Shown: positions 37,896 through 46,931 of the stretch, piece by piece | Layout: each line of letters begins with the position of its first letter | Position numbering within the stretch: position 1 is the stretch's first letter | NCBI RefSeq assembly: GCF_002920895.1 | Contig: NZ_PQVG01000007.1 | Span: 89,147-153,146 of the forward strand | Direction of reading: 5' to 3' | DNA: 64,000 bases | Source of the DNA: Flavobacterium alvei | GTDB taxonomy: Bacteria; Bacteroidota; Bacteroidia; Flavobacteriales; Flavobacteriaceae | Notes under the pieces: generated by a model | The model's database searches: none | The model's input: the letters and a program-made list of their open reading frames with translations, nothing else | What the model was told of the DNA's origin: nothing | Program-made: the position numbers and the translations under genes

Positions 37896-39848
37896 TTATT
37901 GGAAAAAACTCCAAACCAATCCTAATCGAATGATAAAATCGCCTATTGGATTAGTCGGTGAAGCCAAATAATTGTATCCTGAAAGCGAAGAATTAAAATG
38001 TTCTAAAGTCACATAGATTCTAGTGCGCTGAATTCTAGCATTGAAGAAAAAATCGAAGTTGGTGTAATTCCCAATTTCTTTCTTGTTTTGAACAAAAAAC
38101 TCCCCAATTACAGGATTATATTCATTTCCGTAATAGTTTGTAAAATAATTAAATGTCACCCCTGTTTGAAAAAACAAGGATTTATTAAACATCTCTTGAG
38201 AAAAGTACAAAGTGTTTCTGGTTAGAAATTCTGGGACATTAAGTATTAAATCTGACTGATCTACTTTTTGATATAAAATAGTATTGTCTAAAGCAAATTT
38301 CCAAAACTTGAATTCATTACTGGCTTTCACGGATAAATAGTTAATTGTATTTGCGTATTGAGCAGGTGCAACAATTTGTTGATGCAATTTAATTTGATCC
38401 TCAGTTGTACTATTGGCAAAATACAAATGATCATTGAATGTTGAATATTGTACTGAAAGATTCACCCAAGGTGAATTAGCATTGACCATGATCGAATTGA
38501 TTTTCTCATTCTTAAAATCATTAGACCAATTGTAATTTACAAAGCTACTTTGATACAAATTATAGTTGTCATTAGGCAACTTATTTATGTTTTGGTACTG
38601 AAAAGAAAGCAAGGTTTCGTCGTTCAATTCATATTGCATCTTAGCATCCAAATTAGAAAGAGATTGATTGGTAAATGACCTAGAAAACAAAAACTTTCCA
38701 GTCCATTTATTTTTCTGGTAATCATATTGCCCTCCATAACTATCAATTCTTCGACTTAAAGAAGCTGGAATCGTTTGATCGTCCAAAATTAATATTTGAT
38801 TGTAATAATAATTGCTAAAAAAATCATCTACAAAAAAATGGAATTTCCCTAAAGTGGAATTTTCATAAGCCAATCCCACTTTGTTATAGGTCTTATTATA
38901 ATGGGTTTGATCGTTTATACCACTGGTTTTGTAAGAGTCACCAAATCGATATACAGTTGTTCCGCCAACAGTAGAAGTAACTGTGGGCTGATTGTATTCA
39001 AAAAATTTATTTTCGTAATTGAATTGATGAGAAACATACAAATTATTATTCCCTTTGACCGAATTGATTCTAAAAAAATGATCCAAAAACACTCGTTTTC
39101 CTTTTAGAAAAGACCGTGCATCTTTCAAATAGACTTCTAATCGTTCTCGTGTTAAATAATCGGGATTACCACTTTCAAAAGCTTCGACATCGGTAATTCC
39201 TCCATTTTCTTCATTCAAAATGTCTTGTCCAGTAAAATGTGTGTTTGCAAAATAGCGCTTGTTTTTGGTATTATAACTCGCTGTAAACCTAAAATTTCCA
39301 GTACTTGCCATTTGATTGATGTATTTCCCATCAGAGCGCAATCCTTTGTAGGCTAACGAAAAATTAAATCTTGGAGAAGTATTTACCGTAAAAAAAGCAT
39401 CTACATTTTGCCCTTTTTGCATCACTGATTTAAAATAAAATTCGGTAACAGGAGTCGCTACTGAACAATACCGTATTTGATTGGCTTCAATAAAATTAAA
39501 ATGCTTGGCTTTGAAACCAAATTCCGGAAGTGGCGAAAACGTATTCAAACTGTATTGCAAAGTATTATAAGTCTGCCCCTCGTTAGGAAAAGCCAAAAGT
39601 CCAAAAAGGTCTTTTCGCAAATAATTATGACTGTATTTCTTTTGAATTGTAAGCGAAGTATCGATGTAAGTCGTGTCGCGTTCCAAAGTAATCACTCGAT
39701 ACATGTCTATTGTAGCAACTGGCTCATTCTTTTTTACTGAATCTTTGCCAATCAGATTATCCAAAATATTGGGTTTTCTACTATTTTTCTCTTGAGAAAA
39801 AAGCAACGTCGAGCAAGACAACAAAACAACCAGAAAGAAAATTCTCAT
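37896..39848 (-). CDS. Outer-membrane putative porin (Porin_10-type)
   Basis: This 650-aa protein has a signal peptide (LLSCSTLLFSQ), a short periplasmic segment with IDMYRVITLERDTTYIDTS, then a long beta-barrel rich in alternating aromatic residues and ending in a terminal aromatic residue (VWSFFQ). The pattern matches the putative-porin family of flavobacteria. It stands alone, 45 bp before the GH43 region ends at 37804 on the other side. The transported solute is unknown. Confidence 0.8.
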   Translation of the reverse strand: MRIFFLVVLLSCSTLLFSQEKNSRKPNILDNLIGKDSVKKNEPVATIDMYRVITLERDTTYIDTSLTIQKKYSHNYLRKDLFGLLAFPNEGQTYNTLQYSLNTFSPLPEFGFKAKHFNFIEANQIRYCSVATPVTEFYFKSVMQKGQNVDAFFTVNTSPRFNFSLAYKGLRSDGKYINQMASTGNFRFTASYNTKNKRYFANTHFTGQDILNEENGGITDVEAFESGNPDYLTRERLEVYLKDARSFLKGKRVFLDHFFRINSVKGNNNLYVSHQFNYENKFFEYNQPTVTSTVGGTTVYRFGDSYKTSGINDQTHYNKTYNKVGLAYENSTLGKFHFFVDDFFSNYYYNQILILDDQTIPASLSRRIDSYGGQYDYQKNKWTGKFLFSRSFTNQSLSNLDAKMQYELNDETLLSFQYQNINKLPNDNYNLYQSSFVNYNWSNDFKNEKINSIMVNANSPWVNLSVQYSTFNDHLYFANSTTEDQIKLHQQIVAPAQYANTINYLSVKASNEFKFWKFALDNTILYQKVDQSDLILNVPEFLTRNTLYFSQEMFNKSLFFQTGVTFNYFTNYYGNEYNPVIGEFFVQNKKEIGNYTNFDFFFNARIQRTRIYVTLEHFNSSLSGYNYLASPTNPIGDFIIRLGLVWSFFQ

Positions 39849-40017
39849 CGAGAAAGGGTATAATTATGAAAAACGATTTTTTTAATCAAGGCAAAGGTAA
39901 ATGAAAAATCACATAAATAAAAAAAGGTGTTGATTTATAAGAATATTTTAGCAAATTGAAAATAGAAACATTTTTTGAAGAAATTTTTATAATATTTGTG
40001 TTCCAATACCATCTACT

Positions 40018-40677
40018 ATGTTGCTCTCTAATTTTTCTAATTTTATTCTAGAATCTGGCACAGATGAAGCCGGTCGGGGTTGTCTGGCTGGTCCAGTAAC
40101 TGCTGCGGCAGTAATCCTTCCAACCGATTTTGAAAACGCCATCCTAAACGATTCCAAACAATTATCTGAAAAAGTTCGAGAAAAATTAAAGCCGATTATT
40201 GAAGCCCAAGCCATTACATTTGCCGTAACCCATTTGCATCCGAAAGAAATTGATGAAATCAACATCTTGAACGCTTCGATGAAAGGAATGCAGGAATGCA
40301 TTTTGAAATTATCCCAAACTCCCGAATTTATTATCGTAGATGGCAATCGAGCATTGAACGCCAAATTGGGTTTGAAAACCACTTTTGGAAAACGATTTAC
40401 AAAAGAAGAAATCGAACTACTGAAATCAATCCCGAATCAAAGCATCATAAAAGGAGATTCGAAATACCTGAGCATTGCCGCCGCTTCCGTTTTGGCAAAA
40501 ACCTATCGTGATGATTTTATGAATCAAATTCACAAAGAATTCCCAATGTACAACTGGAAAAAAAATAAAGGTTATCCAACCAAAGAACACCGCGAGGCCA
40601 TTAGAAAATACGGCACTACCAAATACCATCGAATGAGTTTTAGGTTGTTGCCGGAACAGTTGGAACTGGAGTTTTAG
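40018..40677 (+). CDS. rnhB: Ribonuclease HII
   Basis: This 219-aa enzyme removes ribonucleotides from RNA-DNA hybrids. The metal centre is visible: D16-E17 in [14 protein letters not shown] and Asp in IVDGNRAL, with the further Asp in [25 protein letters not shown] motif (core [14 protein letters not shown]). The end QLELEF matches the usual length. The gene is divergent from the porin gene at 37896-39848. Confidence 0.95.
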   Translation: MLLSNFSNFILESGTDEAGRGCLAGPVTAAAVILPTDFENAILNDSKQLSEKVREKLKPIIEAQAITFAVTHLHPKEIDEINILNASMKGMQECILKLSQTPEFIIVDGNRALNAKLGLKTTFGKRFTKEEIELLKSIPNQSIIKGDSKYLSIAAASVLAKTYRDDFMNQIHKEFPMYNWKKNKGYPTKEHREAIRKYGTTKYHRMSFRLLPEQLELEF

Positions 40678-40725
40678 GTTGTTTTTTTAATAAAAGTTTT
40701 TTGATTTTTTGTAAAGAATTATTTA

Positions 40726-40761
40726 TATATTTGATATTAAATAATAGGTGACTTTTGTCAC
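40726..40761 (+). promoter_or_regulatory. Promoter and CRP/FNR-type operator candidate
   Basis: TATATTTG (40726-40733) is a -7 box, and GTGACTTTTGTCAC (40748-40761) is a perfect palindrome placed just downstream of the expected start. The 12-base core TGACTTTTGTCA recurs at the nitrate porin promoter (61223-61236). Confidence 0.45.
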
Positions 40762-40788
40762 ACATATTAACGAGTTGGCTGATATTTT

Positions 40789-41811
40789 ATGAGAAAAATA
40801 ACGTACCTATTTATCATTTCTATATTATTTAGTTGTGGAGGTGAAAATCCATATCCGAACAAAATTTCTGACTTTAGAAGTGAATTACAAATTCCTCTCA
40901 AAAAACTGGCTTCTGAAAAAAAACTTCCATCTAGTGATACGATTGCAAGAAATTACATAAAGGAGAATTGCACAAAAGAAGAATTGCTTAAATTACTTAA
41001 ATGTGAAGACCCAATATTAAGAGTGATTGCTTACAGAACATTAGTAAATAAAAATGAAAAAGATTATTTTAAAATTCTTTTAGGGCATTTGAGCGATACA
41101 ACTAAAGTTGAATGGTGGTATTACGAAGATGCGGCTGATAACTTTATGGTTTCAGATTTATTAATTAGAAAAGCAGAAGACAGCAGAAAACTAACACGAA
41201 CTGAAAAAAACATTTTAGTTGATAGTGTTTTGTTGAAACATTCATATTTAGGTGTTTCAAATTGGATGTTACAAGACATTGAACCAAATGAAAAATATTA
41301 TTCAATAATAAAACAAAAATCTAAAATGAAAACTGATAGATGTGGAGAACAATTAGGAGCTTGCTACGCATTATCAAAATTTAAGAAAAAAGAAGATTTA
41401 GAGTTTTTAAAAAACACATTTAATAATCTTGAAAATCCTTGTGAAGATTGGATTTTTAAATCAATAGAAGAGAATCCAAATGAAATTTATTTTCCAATAT
41501 TAAAAAAGTATTTTGATAAAACTGTTAAAAAGAAAAAGCAATCCTCATATGATGACTTCAAGTACTATTGTCGTGCAATCGCAAAATATCAAAACAAAGA
41601 AAGTTTAGTATTATTAACAGAAATATTAGATAAAAAAAACTATCCTGATACTTGGTATTTTAAATACAACGAAGAAAATGTTTTTAGAGCAATTCACAAA
41701 TATAAAGCGCCAATTTATGAAGATTTGTACAAAAAGTTGAAACCTAAAATGAGTGAATATGTAATGGAATATTTAGACAAGCCAGATTATAACGAAAGTA
41801 AGACTTGGTAA
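40789..41811 (+). CDS. Lipoprotein with HEAT-like helical repeats, function unknown
   Basis: This 340-aa protein has a lipobox (IISILFSCGGE; Cys 16), so it should be lipidated and membrane-attached. The rest is charged and alpha-helical, with repeat-like segments (CEDPILRVIAYRTLVN, CGEQLGACYALSKFKKKEDL) resembling HEAT-like solenoids. No family was recognised. It is preceded by a palindrome of CRP/FNR type, suggesting regulation by a global regulator. The low GC and lysine-rich composition fit neighbouring genes poorly, but nothing decisive is seen. Confidence 0.75.
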   Translation: MRKITYLFIISILFSCGGENPYPNKISDFRSELQIPLKKLASEKKLPSSDTIARNYIKENCTKEELLKLLKCEDPILRVIAYRTLVNKNEKDYFKILLGHLSDTTKVEWWYYEDAADNFMVSDLLIRKAEDSRKLTRTEKNILVDSVLLKHSYLGVSNWMLQDIEPNEKYYSIIKQKSKMKTDRCGEQLGACYALSKFKKKEDLEFLKNTFNNLENPCEDWIFKSIEENPNEIYFPILKKYFDKTVKKKKQSSYDDFKYYCRAIAKYQNKESLVLLTEILDKKNYPDTWYFKYNEENVFRAIHKYKAPIYEDLYKKLKPKMSEYVMEYLDKPDYNESKTW

Positions 41812-41918
41812 AAAAACAGCTACCAACAGCTAAAGTTTCGTTGCCTCAACACGAACAATGAATTATTAATCACCAAATAAAGTCCTTGACAATCTGTTCA
41901 ATCCGTTTCATCCGTGGC

Positions 41919-42623
41919 CTATTTAGTCACAAACTCAGCTTCAAACAATTGAGTTAAATGTTTGATAATTTTTGCTTTCACTTCGGCTTCATCTACTTTT
42001 TCGACACCGAGTTCCACATTTAAGGAAGTCACCGCTTTTCCGCGAATGCCACAGGGAATAATGTTGTCGAAATAACCCAAATCGACATTGACATTTAAAG
42101 CAAAACCGTGCATCGTAACCCAACGAGAAGCACGAACACCCATCGCACAAATTTTACGGGCAAATGGTGTTCCCACTCCGAGCCAAACGCCTGTTTCGCC
42201 ATCGCTTCGACCGCATTCCAATCCGTATTCCTGCAAAGTCAGGATGATGGATTCTTCTAGAAAACGCAGGTATTTATGGATATCGGTAAAGAAATTTTCC
42301 AAGTCTAAAATAGGATAACCCACAATTTGGCCAGGTCCGTGATACGTGATATCGCCACCACGATTGATTTTATAGAAAGTCGCACCCTTGGCTTCGAGTT
42401 GTTTTTCGGAAAGCAATAAGTTTTCTAGATCGCCGCTTTTCCCCAAAGTATAAACGTGCGGATGCTCGACAAAAAGAAAATAATTGGGTGTTGCAATAGT
42501 AGTTTCTTCTCTCCTATTCTGGATTTTCAAATCGACAACCTTCTTGAATATTTCTTCCTGATATTCCCAAGTAGTTTTATAATCTTGGAGTCCTAAATCT
42601 TGCAGTTGGATGGTTTTGTTCAT
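41919..42623 (-). CDS. lipB: Octanoyltransferase
   Basis: This 234-aa enzyme moves octanoate from ACP to lipoyl domains. The ATG at 42621-42623 (MNKTIQLQDLGLQDYK) is used; the upstream TTG would overlap the preceding gene. Conserved motifs are RGGDITYHGPGQIVGYPIL and the catalytic Cys and Lys in NIIPCGIRGKAVTSL and RKICAMGVRASRWVT. It lies 7 bp after the upstream lipoprotein gene in a two-gene operon. Confidence 0.95.
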   Translation of the reverse strand: MNKTIQLQDLGLQDYKTTWEYQEEIFKKVVDLKIQNRREETTIATPNYFLFVEHPHVYTLGKSGDLENLLLSEKQLEAKGATFYKINRGGDITYHGPGQIVGYPILDLENFFTDIHKYLRFLEESIILTLQEYGLECGRSDGETGVWLGVGTPFARKICAMGVRASRWVTMHGFALNVNVDLGYFDNIIPCGIRGKAVTSLNVELGVEKVDEAEVKAKIIKHLTQLFEAEFVTK

Positions 42624-42630
42624 TGCTGTT

Positions 42631-43392
42631 TTATTCAAACTCTACATTAAGATTCATTTTGTCTGGATTATCTGTGTAATCTGTAAAAGGATAGGTTACG
42701 GTTATCGTTTTTCTGTCATCGCTAAATAAAGCGTCTGGATTAGATACTTTTTTTACAGGTTTCGGAAAATGGTATTTCAAAATATATTTAGACGAAGCAA
42801 ACATCATTTTCGCCATTCCCAAAGAGTCGTTTTCTGTTTTTTTTATGTCCGATTTTGCAACAATCGCTTTTCGAGTAAAACTTTTGGCATTATAACTAAA
42901 ACTCAATTTAGCATTATTGATTCCCATTCCGCTCATCATAGCCGCTGGATTGTCTTTTTTATCAGCACTCCCTTTGAGATCTTTTAATGCTCCTAAAGTT
43001 TCGGTCAAATCATCCAATTCATTTATGCTTTTGAATGGCGTTTTCATAGCCAACAAAAACTGTTTGGCTTCAGGATCCATTTTGATATTGATTACAAAAT
43101 TTTCCAGTTTTTTAATTGCCAATTGTTGTTCAAGAGACAACTTGGCAATACTATCTTTTTTGTCTTCAAAAATTTGCTTGAACGAAAAAGTAGAATCGAT
43201 ACTTTTTGTATTTTCTTTTGCATTCATCCCTTTTAATGCTTGGTCTCCAGCCATAGCCATAAAACCCGAACCATCCATTTCTAAAGAGAATTGTCCTGTT
43301 CCGTCTGGTTTAATTTCTATGTTTTCGGTAAAAGTGCAACTCGTCATCAGGAGAATTACAAACAGTAAAAGTGCTTTTTTGAATAACTGCAT
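42631..43392 (-). CDS. Lipoprotein upstream of lipB, function unknown
   Basis: This 253-aa protein has a lipobox (VILLMTSCTFTE; Cys 19), so it is a membrane lipoprotein. The remainder is soluble with EIKPDGTGQFSLEMDGSG, a pattern seen in flavobacterial lipoproteins of unknown role. It is translationally close to lipB (7 bp) and has a TATCTTTG box at 43409-43416, 17 bp before its start. It is divergent from lysS. Function not assigned. Confidence 0.8.
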   Translation of the reverse strand: MQLFKKALLLFVILLMTSCTFTENIEIKPDGTGQFSLEMDGSGFMAMAGDQALKGMNAKENTKSIDSTFSFKQIFEDKKDSIAKLSLEQQLAIKKLENFVINIKMDPEAKQFLLAMKTPFKSINELDDLTETLGALKDLKGSADKKDNPAAMMSGMGINNAKLSFSYNAKSFTRKAIVAKSDIKKTENDSLGMAKMMFASSKYILKYHFPKPVKKVSNPDALFSDDRKTITVTYPFTDYTDNPDKMNLNVEFE

Positions 43393-43408
43393 TGTTGTAT
43401 TTTTTTTT

Positions 43409-43416
43409 CAAAGATA
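43409..43416 (-). promoter_or_regulatory. -7 box of the lipoprotein-lipB operon
   Basis: TATCTTTG on the minus strand lies 17 bp before the start codon at 43392; no clear -33 element. Confidence 0.45.
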
Positions 43417-43469
43417 CAAAGACTGCTTTAAATCTATTAGTTTTATGAAAAACAAAAGTTATTGCTTAG

Positions 43470-43544
43470 CCCCGATAGCCAATTGCTCTCGCAATTACCT
43501 TTTGTGCCGGTGTTCGGCACAAGAGATATAGTGAACAGCGGGAC
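43470..43544 (+). ncRNA. Structured interspersed element upstream of lysS (Flavo-type)
   Basis: A closing CCCG/CGGG pair (43471-43474 with 43539-43542) encloses two hairpins: AATTGC/GCAATT (43481-43496), and CTTTTGTGCCG/CGGCACAAGAG. The trailing GATATAGTG and AGCGGGAC segments recall a repeated intergenic motif I associate with Flavobacterium genomes, possibly related to the Rfam Flavo-1 RNA. It lies upstream of the lysS -7 box, so it is not in the lysS leader. Assignment is from memory and tentative. Confidence 0.4.
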
Positions 43545-43621
43545 GACTGTTGTTGAAAAGCCCAATGTTTCAGCTCCTAAAAATTCTAAAATCCGCATTC
43601 TGAAATCTGCAATCTATTTGT

Positions 43622-43629
43622 TATCTTTG
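43622..43629 (+). promoter_or_regulatory. -7 box of lysS
   Basis: TATCTTTG lies 22 bp upstream of the lysS ATG; the predicted leader is about 19 nt. Confidence 0.5.
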
Positions 43630-43651
43630 CACTCTTAAAAATCAGAACCTA

Positions 43652-45352
43652 ATGGCATTATCAGAACAAGAAATCATCCGAAGAGAGAAACTTCAAGCCT
43701 TACGCAACCTAGGAATCAATCCTTATCCTGCCAATCTTTTTCCTGTAAATCATACTTCAAAGCAAATAAAGGAGTCTTTTGAAGAAGGCAAAAAGGTGAT
43801 TGTGGCCGGGCGTTTGATGAGCGTGAGAGATCAGGGGAAAGCTTGTTTTTCGGAATTGCAGGATAGCGAAGGACGTATTCAATTGTACGTGAATCGTGAT
43901 GTTTTGTGTTTAGAAGAAGATAAAACCTTGTACAATACCGTTTTCAAAAAATTAACCGATTTAGGCGATTTTATTGGTATTGAAGGCGAATTGTTTACGA
44001 CTAAAGTGGGTGCACAATGTATCCGTGTAGATAAATTTACTTTTTTGAGTAAAACCTTGCGTCCGTTGCCATTGCCAAAAGTGGATGAAGACGGAAAAGT
44101 GCACGATGCCTTTAATGATGCCGAATTGCGCTACAGAATGCGTTATGTGGATTTGACGGTGAACCAAAACGTGAAAGACACTTTCGTTAAAAGAACCAAA
44201 TTGTTCAACGCAATGCGTGGTTTCTTTAATGAAGCAGGTTATTTAGAAGTAGAAACTCCAGTGTTGCAATCGATTCCTGGTGGTGCGGCGGCGCGTCCGT
44301 TTATTACGCACCACAATTCGTTGGACATTCCGTTGTATATGCGTATTGCGAATGAATTGTATTTGAAAAGATTGATTGTGGGTGGTTTTGATGGTGTGTA
44401 TGAGTTTTCGAAAAACTTCCGTAACGAAGGAATGGACAGAACGCACAACCCGGAATTTACCGCAATGGAAATATATGTAGCCTACAAAGACTACAACTGG
44501 ATGATGGATTTTACCGAGCGTTTGTTAGAACATTGCGCGATTGGTGTAAATGGAACGAGTGAAGCGACTTTTGGCGAACACAAAATCAATTTCAAAGCGC
44601 CTTACGCTCGTGTAACGATGACAGATTCCATCAAACATTTTACCGGTTTTGATATTTCGGGCAAAAGCGAAGCGGAACTGTTTGAAGCTGCTCGTGGAAT
44701 GGGGATTGATGTGGATAACACGATGGGGAAAGGGAAATTGATTGACGAAATTTTCGGTGCGAAATGTGAAGGAAATTATATTCAGCCGACTTTCATTACT
44801 GATTATCCAAAGGAAATGTCGCCGTTGTGTAAAGAACACCGCGACAATCCAGATTTGACGGAGCGTTTTGAATTGATGGTTTGTGGTAAAGAAGTTGCGA
44901 ATGCATACTCGGAATTGAATGACCCAATTGACCAAAGAGAGCGTTTTGAAGACCAAATGCGTCTGGCTGCCAAAGGTGATGACGAAGCCAACGGAACGAT
45001 TGACGAAGATTTCTTGAGAGCCTTGGAATACGGTATGCCACCAACGTCTGGTTTAGGAATTGGAATGGATCGTTTGATGATGTTTTTGACCAACAATGCG
45101 TCTATTCAAGAAGTGTTGTTCTTCCCTCAAATGCGTCCGGAGAAAAAGCAGACTATTGAATTATCAGACGAAGAGAAATTCATCGTAGATTTATTAAAAA
45201 AAAGTGAAAATAAAATGGATTTGACGCAATTAAAAATTGCTGCGAATTTAAGCGGTAAAAAATGGGATGCGTCTATGAAAAATTTATCGAAACACGGCTT
45301 GACTAAAGTAGCAGTTGATGGCGAAAGTAAAGTGGTGGAATTGGTGGAGTAG
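43652..45352 (+). CDS. lysS: Lysyl-tRNA synthetase (class II)
   Basis: This 566-aa enzyme charges tRNA-Lys. It has an N-terminal anticodon-binding OB fold (about 50-160), motif 2 (FRNEGMDRTHNPEFTAMEIY) and motif 3 (GLGIGMDRLMMFL). The last about 70 residues (EEKFIVDLLKK, NLSGKKWDASMKNLSKHG) are a C-terminal extension found in Bacteroidota. A broken second copy of exactly this 3' end lies at 46391-46625. Confidence 0.97.
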   Translation: MALSEQEIIRREKLQALRNLGINPYPANLFPVNHTSKQIKESFEEGKKVIVAGRLMSVRDQGKACFSELQDSEGRIQLYVNRDVLCLEEDKTLYNTVFKKLTDLGDFIGIEGELFTTKVGAQCIRVDKFTFLSKTLRPLPLPKVDEDGKVHDAFNDAELRYRMRYVDLTVNQNVKDTFVKRTKLFNAMRGFFNEAGYLEVETPVLQSIPGGAAARPFITHHNSLDIPLYMRIANELYLKRLIVGGFDGVYEFSKNFRNEGMDRTHNPEFTAMEIYVAYKDYNWMMDFTERLLEHCAIGVNGTSEATFGEHKINFKAPYARVTMTDSIKHFTGFDISGKSEAELFEAARGMGIDVDNTMGKGKLIDEIFGAKCEGNYIQPTFITDYPKEMSPLCKEHRDNPDLTERFELMVCGKEVANAYSELNDPIDQRERFEDQMRLAAKGDDEANGTIDEDFLRALEYGMPPTSGLGIGMDRLMMFLTNNASIQEVLFFPQMRPEKKQTIELSDEEKFIVDLLKKSENKMDLTQLKIAANLSGKKWDASMKNLSKHGLTKVAVDGESKVVELVE

Positions 45353-45373
45353 ATTTCACAAACCTATTGACAC

Positions 45374-45403
45374 AAAAGGAGTTTCTGTTTGGAAGCTCCT
45401 TTT
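45374..45403 (+). terminator. lysS terminator
   Basis: AAAAGGAGTTTC / GGAAGCTCCTTTT stem followed by T residues. Near-identical hairpins occur at 46647-46680 and 48144-48177. Confidence 0.85.
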
Positions 45404-45506
45404 TTCTATTCCAATAATAGCATTGCAGCAAAATTTGCACTACATCACCGTTTTTAGGATTGATCTGTTATTTACCCTCTGTGCAAACTAATTAATTATT
45501 AAATCA

Positions 45507-45695
45507 CTAAAACAACGATTTTTTAGCAAGGTAAGCGTGAATCTCAATTAGTATTAGGATTGGAAGAGCCAAAGGGAATAGTAATGATGTCATAAATAGT
45601 TCGACATCCCAGCCGTCACCATTATTTGCTTTTTTATTGGCGATTTCAAATGATGCGATATATGTAATTGCGAGGTATAAGTTTATAAATAGCAT
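45507..45695 (-). CDS. Small two-helix membrane protein, doubtful
   Basis: This 62-aa frame encodes two hydrophobic stretches (LFINLYLAITYIASFEIA and LLFPLALPILILIEIHAYLA) around a charged loop. It has an ATG but no recognisable promoter box or family, and it lies in a degraded intergenic stretch. It could be a remnant or a small membrane protein. Weak support. Confidence 0.35.
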   Translation of the reverse strand: MLFINLYLAITYIASFEIANKKANNGDGWDVELFMTSLLFPLALPILILIEIHAYLAKKSLF

Positions 45696-45831
45696 TAGCG
45701 TTGCATTTTTAGTAGGTTTGGGTTGTTTGATTCCCGTTGGTTTTGAAGGGGGGACTTCGCTACGAGGGAGATCGATTATTTTATATTTGTTGCCATTTTT
45801 TGTCTTCTTTTATTTCGGCAAACTTTATTGA

Positions 45832-46390
45832 CTTATGACTAAATTATATTGTTGTACTTTTTCTGTTTTGTGAAGCACGAAATCCTTTAGGCGAAACAGT
45901 TTCAAAATCTCTTTTACAGATTTTAATTCTGTTATCACTAGCAAATTTGCAGATTTCAAATAGCATTCTAAAAACAACGAAGTAATCTTCAAATCATAAA
46001 AAAAGAAAAGTAATCTACTTTTTTATTTATGCAATAGACTTCGTTAAATTAAATTAGGAATCTGTTTTTTATATATCTCTTTATGTAAATAATTTTTACG
46101 GTCAATTGACATAAATTCAGCAGTCAAACTCAATGAAACTAATTCTTAATCAAACATTTTTTGTTTCCGTCCGACAACAAACTTAAATTCTAATTCACAA
46201 TTCAAAGGTAATTTAAAAAACCATAGGCTCATCACAAAAACACGATTAAATGCATAAATTAATAGTTTAAATGCATTAATTTAGTTTTTTTATAAGTATA
46301 ATTTTATAAAAATAAATTAAATTACTTCTCGTTTATTGCATAAAATAATTTTCAAGAGTAGCAGAAAAATTATTTTTAAAAACTAAATTA
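45832..46390. other. Gene-free AT-rich stretch between lysS copies
   Basis: No credible gene, promoter or RNA is seen. The only structure noted is two TTAAATGCAT-like segments near 46246-46280. This stretch separates lysS from the broken copy of its 3' end. Confidence 0.5.
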
Positions 46391-46625
46391 TTGTTCTTCC
46401 AACAAATGCGTCCGGAGAAAAAACAGACTATTGAATTATCAGACGAAGAAAAATTTATAGTAGATTTATTGAAGAAAAATGAAAATAGAATGGATCTTCA
46501 ACAACTAAATGACTGCGGATTTGAGCGGTAAAAAATGGGATGCCGCCACCAAAGGTTTATCAAAAAACAACTTGATTAAAGTAAGTCTTGTTGGTGAAAG
46601 TAAAATTATGGAATTGGTGGAGTAA
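46391..46625 (+). pseudogene. Broken second copy of the lysS 3' end
   Basis: This stretch matches lysS 45116-45352 from TTGTTCTTCC through the stop codon, with a 2-nt deletion (near 46505-46525) and an internal stop. Before the deletion it reads as IELSDEEKFIVDLLKK; after it, in another frame, as LSGKKWDAA and GESKIMELVE. Many differences are synonymous or conservative, so the source was probably a related lysS under selection, not a recent copy. The terminator hairpin after it resembles that of lysS, so the duplication includes the transcription end. It is not a functional gene. Confidence 0.85.
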
Positions 46626-46646
46626 GGTTTATTCCAAAATGTATAT

Positions 46647-46680
46647 AAAAAAGGAGTTTCAAATTTGAAGCTCCTTTTTT
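46647..46680 (+). terminator. Terminator after lysS fragment
   Basis: AAAGGAG-TTTCAAA / TTTGAAG-CTCCTTT stem with a T run; related to the terminators at 45374 and 48144. Confidence 0.8.
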
Positions 46681-46697
46681 TATAGAAAAATTATCTT

Positions 46698-46705
46698 TAT
46701 ATTTG
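46698..46705 (+). promoter_or_regulatory. -7 box of the DUF433 gene
   Basis: TATATTTG lies 16 bp upstream of the ATG at 46722. Confidence 0.45.
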
Positions 46706-46721
46706 AGTAAAATTAAATGTT

Positions 46722-46931
46722 ATGGAAAATCTAATTTCAAGAATAACAATAAATCCTGATGTTTGTCACGGCAAGGCAACTGTGAGAAACATGCGTTATC
46801 CTGTAGAAATGATTTTAGACTTACTTTCCTCTGGGATGGGGTTTCAAGAAATCATTGAAGATTACCCTGCCCTTGAAAACGAAGATATTTTAGCTTCAAT
46901 ATATTATGCTAAAAATAAATATAATGTGTGA
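46722..46931 (+). CDS. DUF433 antitoxin-like protein
   Basis: This 69-aa protein is a DUF433 member (ISRITINPDVCHGKATVRNM, ILDLLSSGMGFQEIIEDYP): a winged-helix-like DNA-binding domain that usually precedes a PIN-like DUF5615 toxin. Here no DUF5615 gene follows; instead the next frame is a membrane-anchored coiled-coil protein that overlaps its stop. So it may be an orphan antitoxin, or part of a new pair. Its own box is at 46698-46705. Confidence 0.85.
   Translation: MENLISRITINPDVCHGKATVRNMRYPVEMILDLLSSGMGFQEIIEDYPALENEDILASIYYAKNKYNV

Noticed and set aside
45637..45831. A 64-codon plus-strand frame after lysS
   Set aside because: It overlaps a minus-strand candidate and has no promoter, family or partner; it is probably chance.
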